Below, in pieces: positions 25,161-34,016 of a stretch of DNA of 64,000 nucleotides (position 1 is the stretch's first letter; each line of letters starts with the position of its first letter). The position numbers and the translations under genes were made by a program. Origin of the DNA: Haloferax denitrificans ATCC 35960 (GTDB lineage Archaea > Halobacteriota > Halobacteria > Halobacteriales > Haloferacaceae). The notes beneath the pieces were generated by a model, which saw only the letters and a program-made list of their open reading frames with translations, did no database searches and had not been told where the DNA came from. The DNA is taken from NCBI RefSeq assembly GCF_000337795.1, contig NZ_AOLP01000004.1:1-64000 (forward strand), in the 5' to 3' direction.

Positions 25161-26498
25161 TCATCGCGAGTTCGTTTCTCGCCGGTCGCGCCGCGAAGGA
25201 GTCGTGTCTGCTGATGTCGCGCCTGTCGAATCAAACGTTCCGGTACCACTATCGAATTGCCGCAACAGCTCGTCGGGGAGGCGGGCGTACACCTCGGCGT
25301 TGCCGACGAGCGCCCCGACCGTGGTGAACTCGTCGACCGCGTGGGCCGTCTCAGTCCCCAGGCCGAACTCGACGGTCGGGATACCCGCGTTTCGCATCCG
25401 TTTCGCGTCGCCGCCGCCGGTCGCGCTTCGGCGGTACACGCGCCCGCCGGTGACGCTCTCGGCGACCGAACTCACGGCGTTCGCCAGCGCGTCGTCGGGG
25501 TCCTCGAACGTCCCGACCGACCAGTCGGCGTCCGAAATCTCGACGCCGTCGTGGCCGGCGACTACGTCCCGGACCGTGTCGAGAACCGCCTCCGTCTCGA
25601 CGCCCGCCGTCACGCGAATGTCGAGGTTCGCCCGCGCCGCGGCGGGGACGACGTTCACCCGGTCGCCGCCCGAGAGGACGCCCAAATTGACCGACGGCCG
25701 CTCGAACAGCTCTCGCGCCGCGTCCGCGCCGAACCGCGGCGCGTAGTACTCGACGGACTCGTCGACGAGCGCCCGCACCGCGGGGTCGAAGTCGAACCGG
25801 ACCTCGCCGAGCGTCGATTCGATGTCGTTCACGGCGCGGTAGAGCCGGTGAATCGCGTTCTCGCCGAGCATCGGCCGGGAGCCGTGGGCGGCGGTCCCCG
25901 TCGATTCGAGTTCCAGCCAGATGCTCCCGCGGTCGGCGACGGTCACCGAGTGGCAGTCGCTCTCGCAGGTCGTCTCGCCGATGACGCAGGCGTCCGCGTC
26001 GAGCCCGCGCCGGTCGAGTAGCGTCGGCATCCCCGCGTTCCCGGCGACTTCCTCGTCGCTCACGAACGCGAACACGAGGGTCGTCGCCGGCACCGTGTCG
26101 GTTTCGACGTACGCCTTCGCCACCGCGAGCATCGCGGCGACTGCCCCTTTCATGTCGGTCGCGCCGCGCCCGTAGAGCCGGTCTCCGACTCGCTCGCCGA
26201 GCGGGTCGCGCGTCCACTCGGACGCATCGAACGGGACCGTATCGAGGTGGCCCAGCAGGACGAGCATCCGGTCTGTCGCGCCCGGGAGCGTCGCCACGAG
26301 GTTCGGCTTCGTCGGGTCCGAGGCGACGCGCTCGGCGTCGATACCGAGGTCTGAAAAGAACGATTCCAGCCACGACGCGAGCTCCCGCGTGTCTCCCGGC
26401 GGGTTCTGCGTGTCGTGGCCGACGAGCGCCGCCGCGAGGCCGGCGACGTCCTCGCGGTGCTCGCGGAGGAAGGCGACGGCGGGTGGGTCGCTGGACAT
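25161..26498 (-). CDS. M20 family metallopeptidase (ArgE/DapE/ACY1/CPG2)
   Basis: 445 aa. Metal ligands are visible in 'LVLLGHLDTVPF' and 'LYGRGATDMKGAVAAML', with the catalytic glutamates in 'FVSDEEVAGNAG'. The dimerisation domain occupies the middle ('GTAAHGSRPMLGENAIHRLY'), and 'RSATGGGDAKRMRNAGIPTVEFG' closes the active site. It should remove an acyl or amino-acid group from a small substrate; acetylornithine/succinyl-DAP deacylation is typical of the family. It lies 16 nt upstream of the class V aminotransferase in the same direction, so the two may form an operon. Confidence 0.92.
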   Translation of the reverse strand: MSSDPPAVAFLREHREDVAGLAAALVGHDTQNPPGDTRELASWLESFFSDLGIDAERVASDPTKPNLVATLPGATDRMLVLLGHLDTVPFDASEWTRDPLGERVGDRLYGRGATDMKGAVAAMLAVAKAYVETDTVPATTLVFAFVSDEEVAGNAGMPTLLDRRGLDADACVIGETTCESDCHSVTVADRGSIWLELESTGTAAHGSRPMLGENAIHRLYRAVNDIESTLGEVRFDFDPAVRALVDESVEYYAPRFGADAARELFERPSVNLGVLSGGDRVNVVPAAARANLDIRVTAGVETEAVLDTVRDVVAGHDGVEISDADWSVGTFEDPDDALANAVSSVAESVTGGRVYRRSATGGGDAKRMRNAGIPTVEFGLGTETAHAVDEFTTVGALVGNAEVYARLPDELLRQFDSGTGTFDSTGATSADTTPSRRDRRETNSR

Positions 26499-26657
26499 GG
26501 ACTCTCTATCCGACCCTACGTACTGCCGACGAATAAGTTTGTTCTAAGAATACAATACTAAACACCGAGATACGGATGTCTCTGCGGGACGGGTCCGAAA
26601 GAAATCGTTAGTCCGAACGGGGCTCGGTGGGGGTCGGTTCCGATTCAGCGACCCGGC

Positions 26658-27095
26658 TTACGCGTTGTAGGTCCAGCGCTGGAGGGTCGCGGAGTTGGAG
26701 CCGGACTCGGAGGTCCAGACGACGCGGACGGTTTCACCAGATTCGAACGAGTCACCTGTCGCTCCAACGGTAACCGAGCTCCCTGCCGATATCTCAGTCG
26801 CAGTCGTATCGATTTCGTCCCAGGCGTCCCCGTCTTCGTCAATCGGTCCTGCGATGGTCACGCGAGCCGGGTCGATTGAAGCGCCGCTCTCGTGGGTGAT
26901 GACGAGGTCCCCATTGCTACTGTTGTGGTCGAAGCTGAAGCTCACTTGCGGGGCGGTGTCGCCGACTTGGTCGCCGAGGCCGAGGACGAAGGTACCGATG
27001 ACGGCCGCGAGGATGACTGTAATCGCGACCATGAGGATGACGCCGATGACCGGCGAGACTGCACGGGACTCCGTGAACATTGTCTTGATTTGCAT
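26658..27095 (-). CDS. pilA: Type IV pilin (archaeal PilA-like), copy 1
   Basis: 145 aa. The class III signal ends in '[19 protein letters not shown]', where the prepilin peptidase PibD would cut near the S-P/A-V junction, leaving the hydrophobic H-domain that packs the pilus core. The rest is a short acidic head. An AGGAG at 27106-27110 gives a Shine-Dalgarno site about 10 nt before the ATG, uncommon in this mostly leaderless setting and consistent with a transcript starting at the TATA-like 'TTTATAG' near 27212. Haloferax-type PilA pilins mediate surface adhesion. Confidence 0.93.
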   Translation of the reverse strand: MQIKTMFTESRAVSPVIGVILMVAITVILAAVIGTFVLGLGDQVGDTAPQVSFSFDHNSSNGDLVITHESGASIDPARVTIAGPIDEDGDAWDEIDTTATEISAGSSVTVGATGDSFESGETVRVVWTSESGSNSATLQRWTYNA

Positions 27096-27334
27096 AGTTG
27101 TGTTTCTCCTAGGTGTGCCGGACGAGAGGCGACCGTTGAGAAAAATTCGAATCGGTCCTCCAACGCCTGCGTTCTAACCTAACAGATAGTCTGACGTTCT
27201 CCGAAGCTATAAACTAGTACTGAGAAGGCGTTTCACCCCTCATGCGTGATTGGTACCAGAATCGGATGGTGCTGTCGCTCACGGAGTAACGGTCGAAAAA
27301 GTCGAGGTTGCTTGGCTGTGTCGCCGCGGACCGT

Positions 27335-27766
27335 TCAGCGCGTGTACGTCTGCAGGGTCGCGGAGTTGGAGCCGGACTCGGAGGTCCAGACGAGGCGCAC
27401 TTCGTCGCCGTCGTCGAGATCAGAACCGAAATCGACGGCGATGGTGTCACCGGCGTTCATGTTGCCGTCGCTGTTAGCGTCGCCGGTAATTTCGTCGGTC
27501 ACACTCGCATCCGAGTTTTCGGACACGCTCAGCCGTTCGAAGGCGATGGCGTCACCGCTTTCGTGCGTGATGGTCAGAATGTTCGAGTCATCGTCGTAGT
27601 CGAAGCTGAAACTCGCCTGCGGGGCGGTGTCGCCGACCTGGTCGCCGAGACCGAGGACGAAGGTACCGATGACGGCCGCGAGGATGACGGTAATCGCGAC
27701 CATGAGGATGACGCCGATGACCGGCGAGACTGCGCGTGATTCGCTAAGGAATTTCTTGATATCCAT
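27335..27766 (-). CDS. pilA: Type IV pilin (archaeal PilA-like), copy 2
   Basis: 143 aa from the ATG at 27766 ([18 protein letters not shown]). The H-domain and the following '[10 protein letters not shown]' are essentially the same as in copy 1, and both end in '[14 protein letters not shown]'. The central head differs. The pair are tandem duplicates under separate promoters (AT-rich 'TTAAATATAT' near 27865-27880 on the minus strand for this copy). Confidence 0.93.
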   Translation of the reverse strand: MDIKKFLSESRAVSPVIGVILMVAITVILAAVIGTFVLGLGDQVGDTAPQASFSFDYDDDSNILTITHESGDAIAFERLSVSENSDASVTDEITGDANSDGNMNAGDTIAVDFGSDLDDGDEVRLVWTSESGSNSATLQTYTR

Positions 27767-28202
27767 TGTTCTACCCAGGACCGGCCTCAGACCCACCTCG
27801 TGCCCACCACACGGGACCGCGAGCGGCCACATTGTTCCGGCTCCTGTTGGCCTTCCGTATGTTCTGGATATATTTAATTTCGCAGTGGCTTACCGGTCTA
27901 TTCGAGGGGTTAGGGCGCTCCTAACGCCCGAATTCGGGATTTAAGCCGTTCCATCCCACCTGCGTACCATCGGAGGATGCGGTCGGCGGCGGACTGGCCC
28001 GTTGGCGCTCGACACCCCCGAATCAGACTCTCTCGCCCGCGTGACACGCCGGTTCGAACCGTCACGCCTCGGGTTTCTGCGGACACGGTGGTGTGGGGTG
28101 CCGGCGGGTCGTCGGCCGCGGCGCGCGCCGGTCACGCGCGTTTCACACGCGCCGCTCACGGAGTTGGGACCGTCGAATCGGCCGAAAGAGCCGCCTGTGC
28201 CC
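27767..28202. other. Intergenic region: pilin promoter and a stray iteron-like site
   Basis: An AT-rich block at about 27860-27885 contains the minus-strand TATA-like element for pilin copy 2. At 28075-28094 a sequence ending GCGGACACGGTGGTGT differs from the origin iteron at few positions, 5 kb outside the origin. No gene is seen. Confidence 0.5.
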
Positions 28203-28571
28203 CTATTGCGAGGCGTTCCAGAACCGCGGCGTCGACTCGAAATCTATCTCCGCGTCGGAGGGCGCGCGCTCGTAGAGCGCGTCGTGGACGGCCTCGTAGG
28301 CCGCCCGCGGGCCTTCCTGTGCGAGTTTCGGGTGGTCGCGGGTGTCGAAGACGACCCGCCACGTCCCGTTCGAGAGGTGGAGGCCGAGGATGTACTTCCC
28401 GCGGACGTTCACGACCAGTTGATAGGCGTGCTGAACCGTCTCGCCGTCGCGTTCGATGTTGTAGCCGCGGACCGCGACGGCCTGCTGAATCGCCTCTTTC
28501 GTTTCGAGCTCGGCGACGAACGACTTGGGGACCGCCCGTCCGGGGAGCGATTCGACGAACGGTTCGCTCAC
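28203..28571 (-). CDS. Haloarchaeal protein of unknown function
   Basis: 122 aa from the GTG at 28571 (VSEPFVESLPGRAVPKSFVAELETKE). The longer frame up to 28784 crosses the promoter region and the start of the divergent VOC gene. A compact alpha/beta domain is suggested by 'YQLVVNVRGKYILGLHLSNGTWRVVFDTRDHPKLAQEG' read in parts. I recognise no named motif. The gene is divergent from the VOC gene, with a 180-nt shared upstream region. Confidence 0.7.
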   Translation of the reverse strand: MSEPFVESLPGRAVPKSFVAELETKEAIQQAVAVRGYNIERDGETVQHAYQLVVNVRGKYILGLHLSNGTWRVVFDTRDHPKLAQEGPRAAYEAVHDALYERAPSDAEIDFESTPRFWNASQ

Positions 28572-28752
28572 GGTCGCACCACCTCGCGTCGCGCACCTCT
28601 CGGTTCCATCGTATCCTACGTGGGCGGCCGAGCGGGTATATGCGATACGGTCTCCGGCGGCGGCGCGGGGTCGGACGTTCCGTCGACGCCGCCGCCTCGC
28701 GTTCCGCGTTCCGAGCGAAGCGCCTTTGAGGCTCTGCGCGCGCAGACGAACC

Positions 28753-29169
28753 GTGAACACCAACGCCCACCACGTCGGCATCACCGTCCGCGACCTCGAT
28801 TCGACGCTCGAATTCTACCGCGACGCGCTCGACCTGCCGGTCGTCTCCCGCTTCGAAGTCGGCGGCGAAGAGTTCGCCACCGCGGTCTCCGTCGACGGCG
28901 CGTCGGCGCGGTTCGCCCACCTCGATGGCGGCGACGTGCGCGTCGAACTCGTCGAATACGACCCGGTCGGCGCCGACGCCGACGAGCCGACGCTCAACCG
29001 CCCCGGCGCGACCCACCTCGGGCTCTCGGTGGACGACGTCGACGCCGCGGTCGCCGAACTCCCGTCGGACGCCGAGACGCTCAGCGAACCGCAGACGACC
29101 GAAAGCGGCACGCGAATCGCGTTCGTCCGCGACCCCGAGGGGAACCTCGTCGAACTCCTCGACGCCTGA
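28753..29169 (+). CDS. VOC (glyoxalase/bleomycin-resistance/dioxygenase) family protein
   Basis: 138 aa from the GTG at 28753. Two beta-alpha-beta-beta-beta modules are seen. The first starts 'AHHVGITVRDLDSTLEFYRDALDLP'; the second 'ATHLGLSVDDVDAAVAEL' ends in 'FVRDPEGNLVELLD', with His8, Glu and a second His positioned as metal ligands. It resembles methylmalonyl-CoA epimerase or glyoxalase-type proteins; no substrate is evident. Confidence 0.9.
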   Translation: MNTNAHHVGITVRDLDSTLEFYRDALDLPVVSRFEVGGEEFATAVSVDGASARFAHLDGGDVRVELVEYDPVGADADEPTLNRPGATHLGLSVDDVDAAVAELPSDAETLSEPQTTESGTRIAFVRDPEGNLVELLDA

Positions 29170-29247
29170 CCGGTCGCTTCGCTCGACGGGTATCACCACT
29201 CGGGGCTCGGCGTTAGAATTGTTCTAGTCACGCAATACTAGACGCGG

Positions 29248-30903
29248 TCACTCGTCGGTCGGAAACCACGGCCGCGGCCGCTCCGACCCGATTGGAAGCT
29301 TCAGCGTCACGGCCGCTCCCCCGAGGCGAGACGGCTCCAGCTCCATGCTCCCGCCCGCTTTCTTGACGACCCAGTGGACCAGCCACAGACCCATCCCGGT
29401 CCCGTGTTCGAGCGGCGTCTCCTCGCCGCGCTTGATGACTCGCCACTCCTCGTCGGGGATGCCCGGGCCGTCGTCGGCGACTCGCACGACGAGTTTCGAG
29501 TCGTCGTCTTCGGTTCGGCACACGTCGATGTGAACGGTCTCACCGCCGTGTTTGAGCGCGTTCGCGATTAGCTCGTCGAGCGCCGCGCCGACGCGGCTGT
29601 CGACTCGCGCGTGGAGTCCCGTCTCGATGTCCGTCCGCATCGTCGCCTCCGGATACGCCGATTCGGCCCGCGACACGGCGTCTTCGACGAGCGTCGAGAC
29701 GCGCCGCGGCGTTCCCTCGGATTCGAGGGCGTCCGAGACCGTCTGTGCCTTCTCGGAGAGCGACGCGAGGTTTCCCGCCGCCTCGACGATGGCCTCGGCG
29801 GCATCGGCGAGTTCCTCGTCGGCGACCGCGGCCTCGTTCTGGCGAATCAGCTCCGCGTAGCCCTCGATGACGTTCATCCGGTTTCGGAGGTTGTGCCGGA
29901 ACATCCGATTGAGGACGCCGAGCCGCTGTCTGGTCAGCTCCGACTCGGTGACGTCGGACTGGATGGCGACGTAGCCGTCGATGTCGCCGTTGCTCTCGAT
30001 GGGCGCGATAGTCTGTATCGCGGTGTAGAGCTCGCCGCCCTTCCGTCGGTCGATGATTCGCTCCTGCCACGTCTCGCCGGACTGGACGGCCCGCCACAGC
30101 CGCTCGTAGTACGTCTCGGGCATCTCGCCCGAACTGAGTATCGACGCCGGTTCGCCGATGACCTCCGCGGCGTCGTAGCCGGTCGTCTCCTCGAACGCCG
30201 GGTTGACGTACGTAATCTCTCCGTCCGGCGTGGTGAGGTAAATCGCGTGGCCCGCCTGCTCGACGGCCTGCTCGAACTCGCGGAGTCGCCGCTCCCGGCG
30301 CTGTTGTGCCGTCACGTCGACGAAGACGCCGACGATTTCGGAAACCTCGCCGTCGGCGTCGCGGATGACCGCCGTCGAGAGGCGGAACTCTCCGTGGTCG
30401 CCGTTCGCGCGTCGTCGCTCGACCGCGACGTTCGAGAGGCCGTCTTCGGCGATGGTCCGCCGGATAATCTCCTCGACGCTTTCGTTGTTCTCACCGCCTT
30501 CGCTCGCGTCGTAGGGGATTCGCTCGCCGAGCACCTCCTCGCGTTCCCAGCCGAACGTCTCCGTGGCGGCGTCGTTCCACCTCGTTACGCGTCCCTCGGG
30601 CGTGACCGCGGTAATCGGCACCGGCGACGCGGCGACCACGGTGCGAAGCTGGTCGAGCGACGACCGAACTGACGCCCGTTGGCGTTCGATTCGGCGGTCC
30701 TTCCGGGCGACGAGCACCCAGACGAACGCGGTGGAGACGGCGACGAAGACCAGCCCGCCGACGACCTTGGCCGCGGGAGTCGGGGTCGAACCCAACACGG
30801 TCGACAGCAGTAACTCGCCGCCGAGGATGCCGGCGGTCCCGAAGCCGAGGTACGCCAGCGCGATGGCGCGGGCGTCGAGACCGTCGAGCGGCGAGTCGTT
30901 CAT
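29248..30903 (-). CDS. Membrane PAS-PAS sensor histidine kinase
   Basis: 551 aa. Two transmembrane segments (about 13-37 and 44-66) are followed by two PAS domains (about 82-200, with 'RWNDAATETFGWEREEVLGE', and about 210-325, with 'YVNPAFEETTGYDAAEVIGE'). The dimerisation helix carries the phospho-acceptor His337 in 'FRHNLRNRMNVIEGY'. The ATPase domain shows an N-box ('DELIANALKHGG') and G-boxes ('DDGPGIPDEEW', 'GTGMGLWLVHWVVKKAGG'). The very short extracellular loop suggests sensing through the PAS domains or the membrane. No response regulator lies nearby. Confidence 0.94.
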   Translation of the reverse strand: MNDSPLDGLDARAIALAYLGFGTAGILGGELLLSTVLGSTPTPAAKVVGGLVFVAVSTAFVWVLVARKDRRIERQRASVRSSLDQLRTVVAASPVPITAVTPEGRVTRWNDAATETFGWEREEVLGERIPYDASEGGENNESVEEIIRRTIAEDGLSNVAVERRRANGDHGEFRLSTAVIRDADGEVSEIVGVFVDVTAQQRRERRLREFEQAVEQAGHAIYLTTPDGEITYVNPAFEETTGYDAAEVIGEPASILSSGEMPETYYERLWRAVQSGETWQERIIDRRKGGELYTAIQTIAPIESNGDIDGYVAIQSDVTESELTRQRLGVLNRMFRHNLRNRMNVIEGYAELIRQNEAAVADEELADAAEAIVEAAGNLASLSEKAQTVSDALESEGTPRRVSTLVEDAVSRAESAYPEATMRTDIETGLHARVDSRVGAALDELIANALKHGGETVHIDVCRTEDDDSKLVVRVADDGPGIPDEEWRVIKRGEETPLEHGTGMGLWLVHWVVKKAGGSMELEPSRLGGAAVTLKLPIGSERPRPWFPTDE

Positions 30904-31094
30904 CGTTCGAACGGAGCGCGAGCGGGGTTATAAACGTGATGCGGCGAACCGTCGGTTGATAACGACGACACGCCCCTCGAAAGCCGACCGGGAAGCGCAA
31001 CCGACATTGGCACCGGGCCGCTAGCGGAGCCAATCACCGTCTCGCGGGTTCCGCGCGGCGGCACACCACGCGGGCCGACGAGGTCCGAGATACC

Positions 31095-32159
31095 ATGAAA
31101 CGACGAGACGCCATCAAGACGCTCGGAATCGGAACCCTCGCGGCGACCGCGGGGTGTCTCGGCGGGTTCGAACGACAGTCGGCGTGGCGCGACCCGCCGC
31201 TCGTCGAAGACCGGCCGGCCGCGGTCTATCTGCCCGCCATCACCGAGGGGATGAAGATGTACGGGGAGACGACTGCCGGACCGTACGGCGTCGCGCTCAC
31301 CTACTCGTATCCCCACCGCTTCTGGACGGCCGCCGGTTCGGAGCTTCAGAAGACCGTCGTCGAGGCCGACGACTCGATTCACCTCATGGCGTCGCTGTGG
31401 GACGCCGAGACGGGGACCGTCCTCCCGCTGGACGCCGGCGTCTCCATCGAGATTCTCCGCGACGGCGACCTCGTGAGCGAGGAGGTCGCCTACCCGATGC
31501 TCTCCCAGCAGATGGGGATGCACTACGGCTCGAACTACGTCCTCGACGGCGAGGGCGACTACGAGGCCCGCGTCCACGTCGGCGGCACCTCGCTCTCCCG
31601 GACCGGCTCGTTCGCCGGGCGGTTCGAGTCGGCCGAGACGGCGACGTTCGAGTTCGCGTTCGAGACTGACGACCTCTACGACGTGGAACTGCGGCGACTC
31701 GGCGACGAGGCCGGGTCGCGCGGCGCGGTCCCCGCGATGGAGATGATGGGCGTCCCGACCGGGAAAGCGCCCGCCGTCGGCGACCTCCCCGGTCGCCACC
31801 TCGGCCGGCAGACGAGCGCCGACGCCCTGTTCGACGCCTTCGTCGTCGACGACGGCTCCCGGTTCGGCGTCGACGGCGCGTACCTCTACGTCTCGGCGCG
31901 GACGCCGCACAACGAGTTCGTCCTGCCGATGATGGGCGTCAGAGCGACGCTCGAACGCGGCGGAACGACGGTCCTCGACGGCGCGCGACTCGCCCGGACG
32001 CTCGACCCCGACCTCAGCTACCACTACGGCGCGGGCGTCGAGGGCGTCGAACCCGGCGACGCGCTGACGCTCTCGGTGGACGTGCCGCCGCAGGTCGCCC
32101 GCCACGACGGCTACGAGACGGCGTTCATGACGTTCGAGCCGATGCGCTTCGAGGTCTGA
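31095..32159 (+). CDS. Two-domain P19/Tp34-like metal-binding Tat lipoprotein
   Basis: 354 aa with a lipobox (MKRRDAIKTLGIGTLAATAGC). The first domain has 'GVALTYSYPHRFW', 'IHLMASLWD' and 'MLSQQMGMHYGSNYVLDGEGDYEARVHV' read in parts, which is the pattern of the P19/Tp34 periplasmic iron/copper-binding family (Met and His ligands). A second, similar beta-sandwich follows from about residue 240 ('HNEFVLPMMGVRATLERGG', 'YHYGAGVEGVEPGDALTLSV'). It would sit outside the membrane and capture Fe(II) or Cu. It is followed by a zinc-finger/TM peptide and a polytopic membrane protein, perhaps its transporter partners. Confidence 0.8.
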   Translation: MKRRDAIKTLGIGTLAATAGCLGGFERQSAWRDPPLVEDRPAAVYLPAITEGMKMYGETTAGPYGVALTYSYPHRFWTAAGSELQKTVVEADDSIHLMASLWDAETGTVLPLDAGVSIEILRDGDLVSEEVAYPMLSQQMGMHYGSNYVLDGEGDYEARVHVGGTSLSRTGSFAGRFESAETATFEFAFETDDLYDVELRRLGDEAGSRGAVPAMEMMGVPTGKAPAVGDLPGRHLGRQTSADALFDAFVVDDGSRFGVDGAYLYVSARTPHNEFVLPMMGVRATLERGGTTVLDGARLARTLDPDLSYHYGAGVEGVEPGDALTLSVDVPPQVARHDGYETAFMTFEPMRFEV

Positions 32160-32257
32160 GACGGCGCTTCGATGTTTTCGACCCTCACCGCCCGACGCGG
32201 ACGCCCGCGATGGAAACGTTCAGAAGCCAACCCCTCCGAACTTCGAGTGACTATCGG

Positions 32258-32515
32258 ATGACCACGGACACCGACGCGACGCGCGACCGCCACACCTGCA
32301 CAGCGTGCGGCGAGGCGTATCCGACCGAGCGACTGCTGGTCCTCCACCGGGGCGCGAGACACCCCGACGACCTCGACGCCGCGGAGGTCGAGGCGTATCG
32401 AGAGGCGTACTACGAGGAGGAAGACGAGCTCAAGTCGTTCCGCATCCGGGCGCTCGGCGTCCTCGTCCTGCTGTACTTCGGCTTCCTCATGCTGTTTATC
32501 GTCTTCGCATCATGA
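32258..32515 (+). CDS. Small zinc-finger protein with one C-terminal transmembrane segment
   Basis: 85 aa from the ATG at 32258. 'HTCTACGEAYPTERLLVLHRGARH' split as CxxC near residues 12-15 and HxxxxH near 28-33 is a C2H2-type zinc-binding site. A hydrophobic C-terminal helix follows (about 64-83). The stop overlaps the next start (ATGA at 32512-32515), so it is probably translated with the membrane protein. Function unknown; a soluble metal-binding head attached to the membrane is a reasonable guess. Confidence 0.75.
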   Translation: MTTDTDATRDRHTCTACGEAYPTERLLVLHRGARHPDDLDAAEVEAYREAYYEEEDELKSFRIRALGVLVLLYFGFLMLFIVFAS

Positions 32516-33921
32516 CCCGACTCCGACCCACCAGCCTCAGGCGATTCGGTCTCGGCCTCCTGTTGGCGAGTCTGCTGTCGCTCCTCGCGGACCCGGCGGC
32601 CGCGAGCAACGCCGCGGTCGGCCTCGCGGGCGCGTCGCAGGACAACCTCGCGGTCCCGCGGTGGCTCTATCTCGCCACCGGCGGCGCGACCGTCGGGGCG
32701 TCCGCGCTCCTCGCCAGTTTCGTCACCGACCGCCGGTTCATCGAGCGCGTCCACCTGTGGCAGACCGGCCCCGAAGCGGGCGTCTCCGACGGCGTCCTGC
32801 GCGCGCTCCGGGTCGCGGGCGGCGTCCTCGGTCTCGCGGTCCTCGCGCTCGCGGTGTACCTCGGGTACACCGGCCCACAGATTCCGACCGTCAGCTTCGC
32901 CGTCATCGTCGTCTTCGCCGGACTCCGCGCCGGCTACACGATGCTCTCGTACCTCGTCGCCGACACGTGGCGCGCGCTGAACCCGTGGCGAACCGTCGTC
33001 TCGGCGGTTCCGAACGGCTTCGTCAGCTATCCCGAGCGGCTCGGCCGCTGGCCGGCGGTGGCGGGGATTCTCGCGCTCGTCTGGGTCGAGACCGCGACCG
33101 CCGTCACGACTCGGCCGTCGGTCCTCGCGACCGCGCTCGTCGCCTACTCGGTCGTCACGCTCGCCGGTGCGGTCGTCGTCGGCGCGGACGCGTGGTTCGA
33201 CAAGGTCGACCCCGTCTCCGTCTTCCTGCACTTCTACGGCCGGGTCGCGCCGGTTCGCCTCGACGACGACGGCCTCTCCGTCCGCCTGCCGGGGATGCGA
33301 CTCGTCACCGACGACGACCTGACGGACCTCGGCGACGTGGCCGTCGCGGTCGTCCTCGTCTGGGAACTCACGTTCAGCGGCTTCGTCACGACCGAACAGG
33401 GCGCGGCGGCCGTCCGGTGGCTCGCGGGCGTCGGACTCCCGCCGCTTTTCGTCTACGGACTGCTCTACCTCGGCGGCTTCGGGGTCTTCCTGGGACTTTA
33501 CGTCCTCGCGGCGCGGGTGACGGCCCGTCGCATCGACACCTTCGAGACGCCGCTCGACCTCGCGGTCAAATTCGCTCCCTCGTTGCTCGCCATCGCCGCC
33601 GGCTACCACCTCGCGCACTACTTCGGCTTCTTCGTCTCGCTGTCGCCGATGCTCGTCCACGCGCTGTCGTCGCCGCTGTCGTCGCCGTCGAACCCGGTCG
33701 TGCTCACGCTCCCCGCGTGGTTCGGCGGGCTGAACGTCGGATTCGTCCTCCTCGGCCACCTGCTCGCGGTGTGGGTGGCGCACTCGCAGGCCTACCGGAC
33801 CTTCCCCAGCAGACTGCAGGCCGTCCGGAGCCAGTTCCCCTTCGTCGCGGTGATGATTCTCTACACGATTCTCAGCCTGTGGCTCATCTCACTGCCGACC
33901 GCGTCCCCGCCGTTCCTCTGA
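32512..33921 (+). CDS. Polytopic membrane protein of unknown function, partner of the P19-like lipoprotein
   Basis: 469 aa with about ten hydrophobic segments. A possible signal-anchor comes first ('LGLLLASLLSLLADPAAA'). Polar residues in membrane segments include 'AIAAGYHLAHYFGFF' with two His and 'GGLNVGFVLLGHLLAVWVAHS' with two more, suitable for metal or heme coordination. I recognise no named family. ATGA coupling to the preceding gene and the nearby lipoprotein suggest a three-gene metal transport or redox unit. Confidence 0.7.
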   Translation: MTRLRPTSLRRFGLGLLLASLLSLLADPAAASNAAVGLAGASQDNLAVPRWLYLATGGATVGASALLASFVTDRRFIERVHLWQTGPEAGVSDGVLRALRVAGGVLGLAVLALAVYLGYTGPQIPTVSFAVIVVFAGLRAGYTMLSYLVADTWRALNPWRTVVSAVPNGFVSYPERLGRWPAVAGILALVWVETATAVTTRPSVLATALVAYSVVTLAGAVVVGADAWFDKVDPVSVFLHFYGRVAPVRLDDDGLSVRLPGMRLVTDDDLTDLGDVAVAVVLVWELTFSGFVTTEQGAAAVRWLAGVGLPPLFVYGLLYLGGFGVFLGLYVLAARVTARRIDTFETPLDLAVKFAPSLLAIAAGYHLAHYFGFFVSLSPMLVHALSSPLSSPSNPVVLTLPAWFGGLNVGFVLLGHLLAVWVAHSQAYRTFPSRLQAVRSQFPFVAVMILYTILSLWLISLPTASPPFL

Positions 33922-34016
33922 TTAATAACTAAAGGGAGATAATTTGTGAATTTACAATAGCAAAACCCCGGTTTCTAACAGGTGGATTATTAATCCGTCA
34001 CCGGCTACTGCCGAGT
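33922..34016 (+). promoter_or_regulatory. Promoter/operator with 9-bp inverted repeat upstream of the P-type ATPase
   Basis: GATTAATAA at 33920-33928 is repeated inverted as TTATTAATC at 33987-33995, and the right copy is itself within the palindrome GGATTA-t-TAATCC (33984-33996). This AT-rich gap is the promoter of the metal ATPase gene; the paired site is a candidate operator for a metal-responsive repressor. No such regulator is next to it. Confidence 0.55.

Noticed and set aside
32410..33783. Long minus-strand frame opposite the polytopic membrane protein
   Set aside because: Asp/Glu/Arg-rich shadow of a GC-rich gene; the plus-strand frame shows clear transmembrane segments and ATGA coupling.
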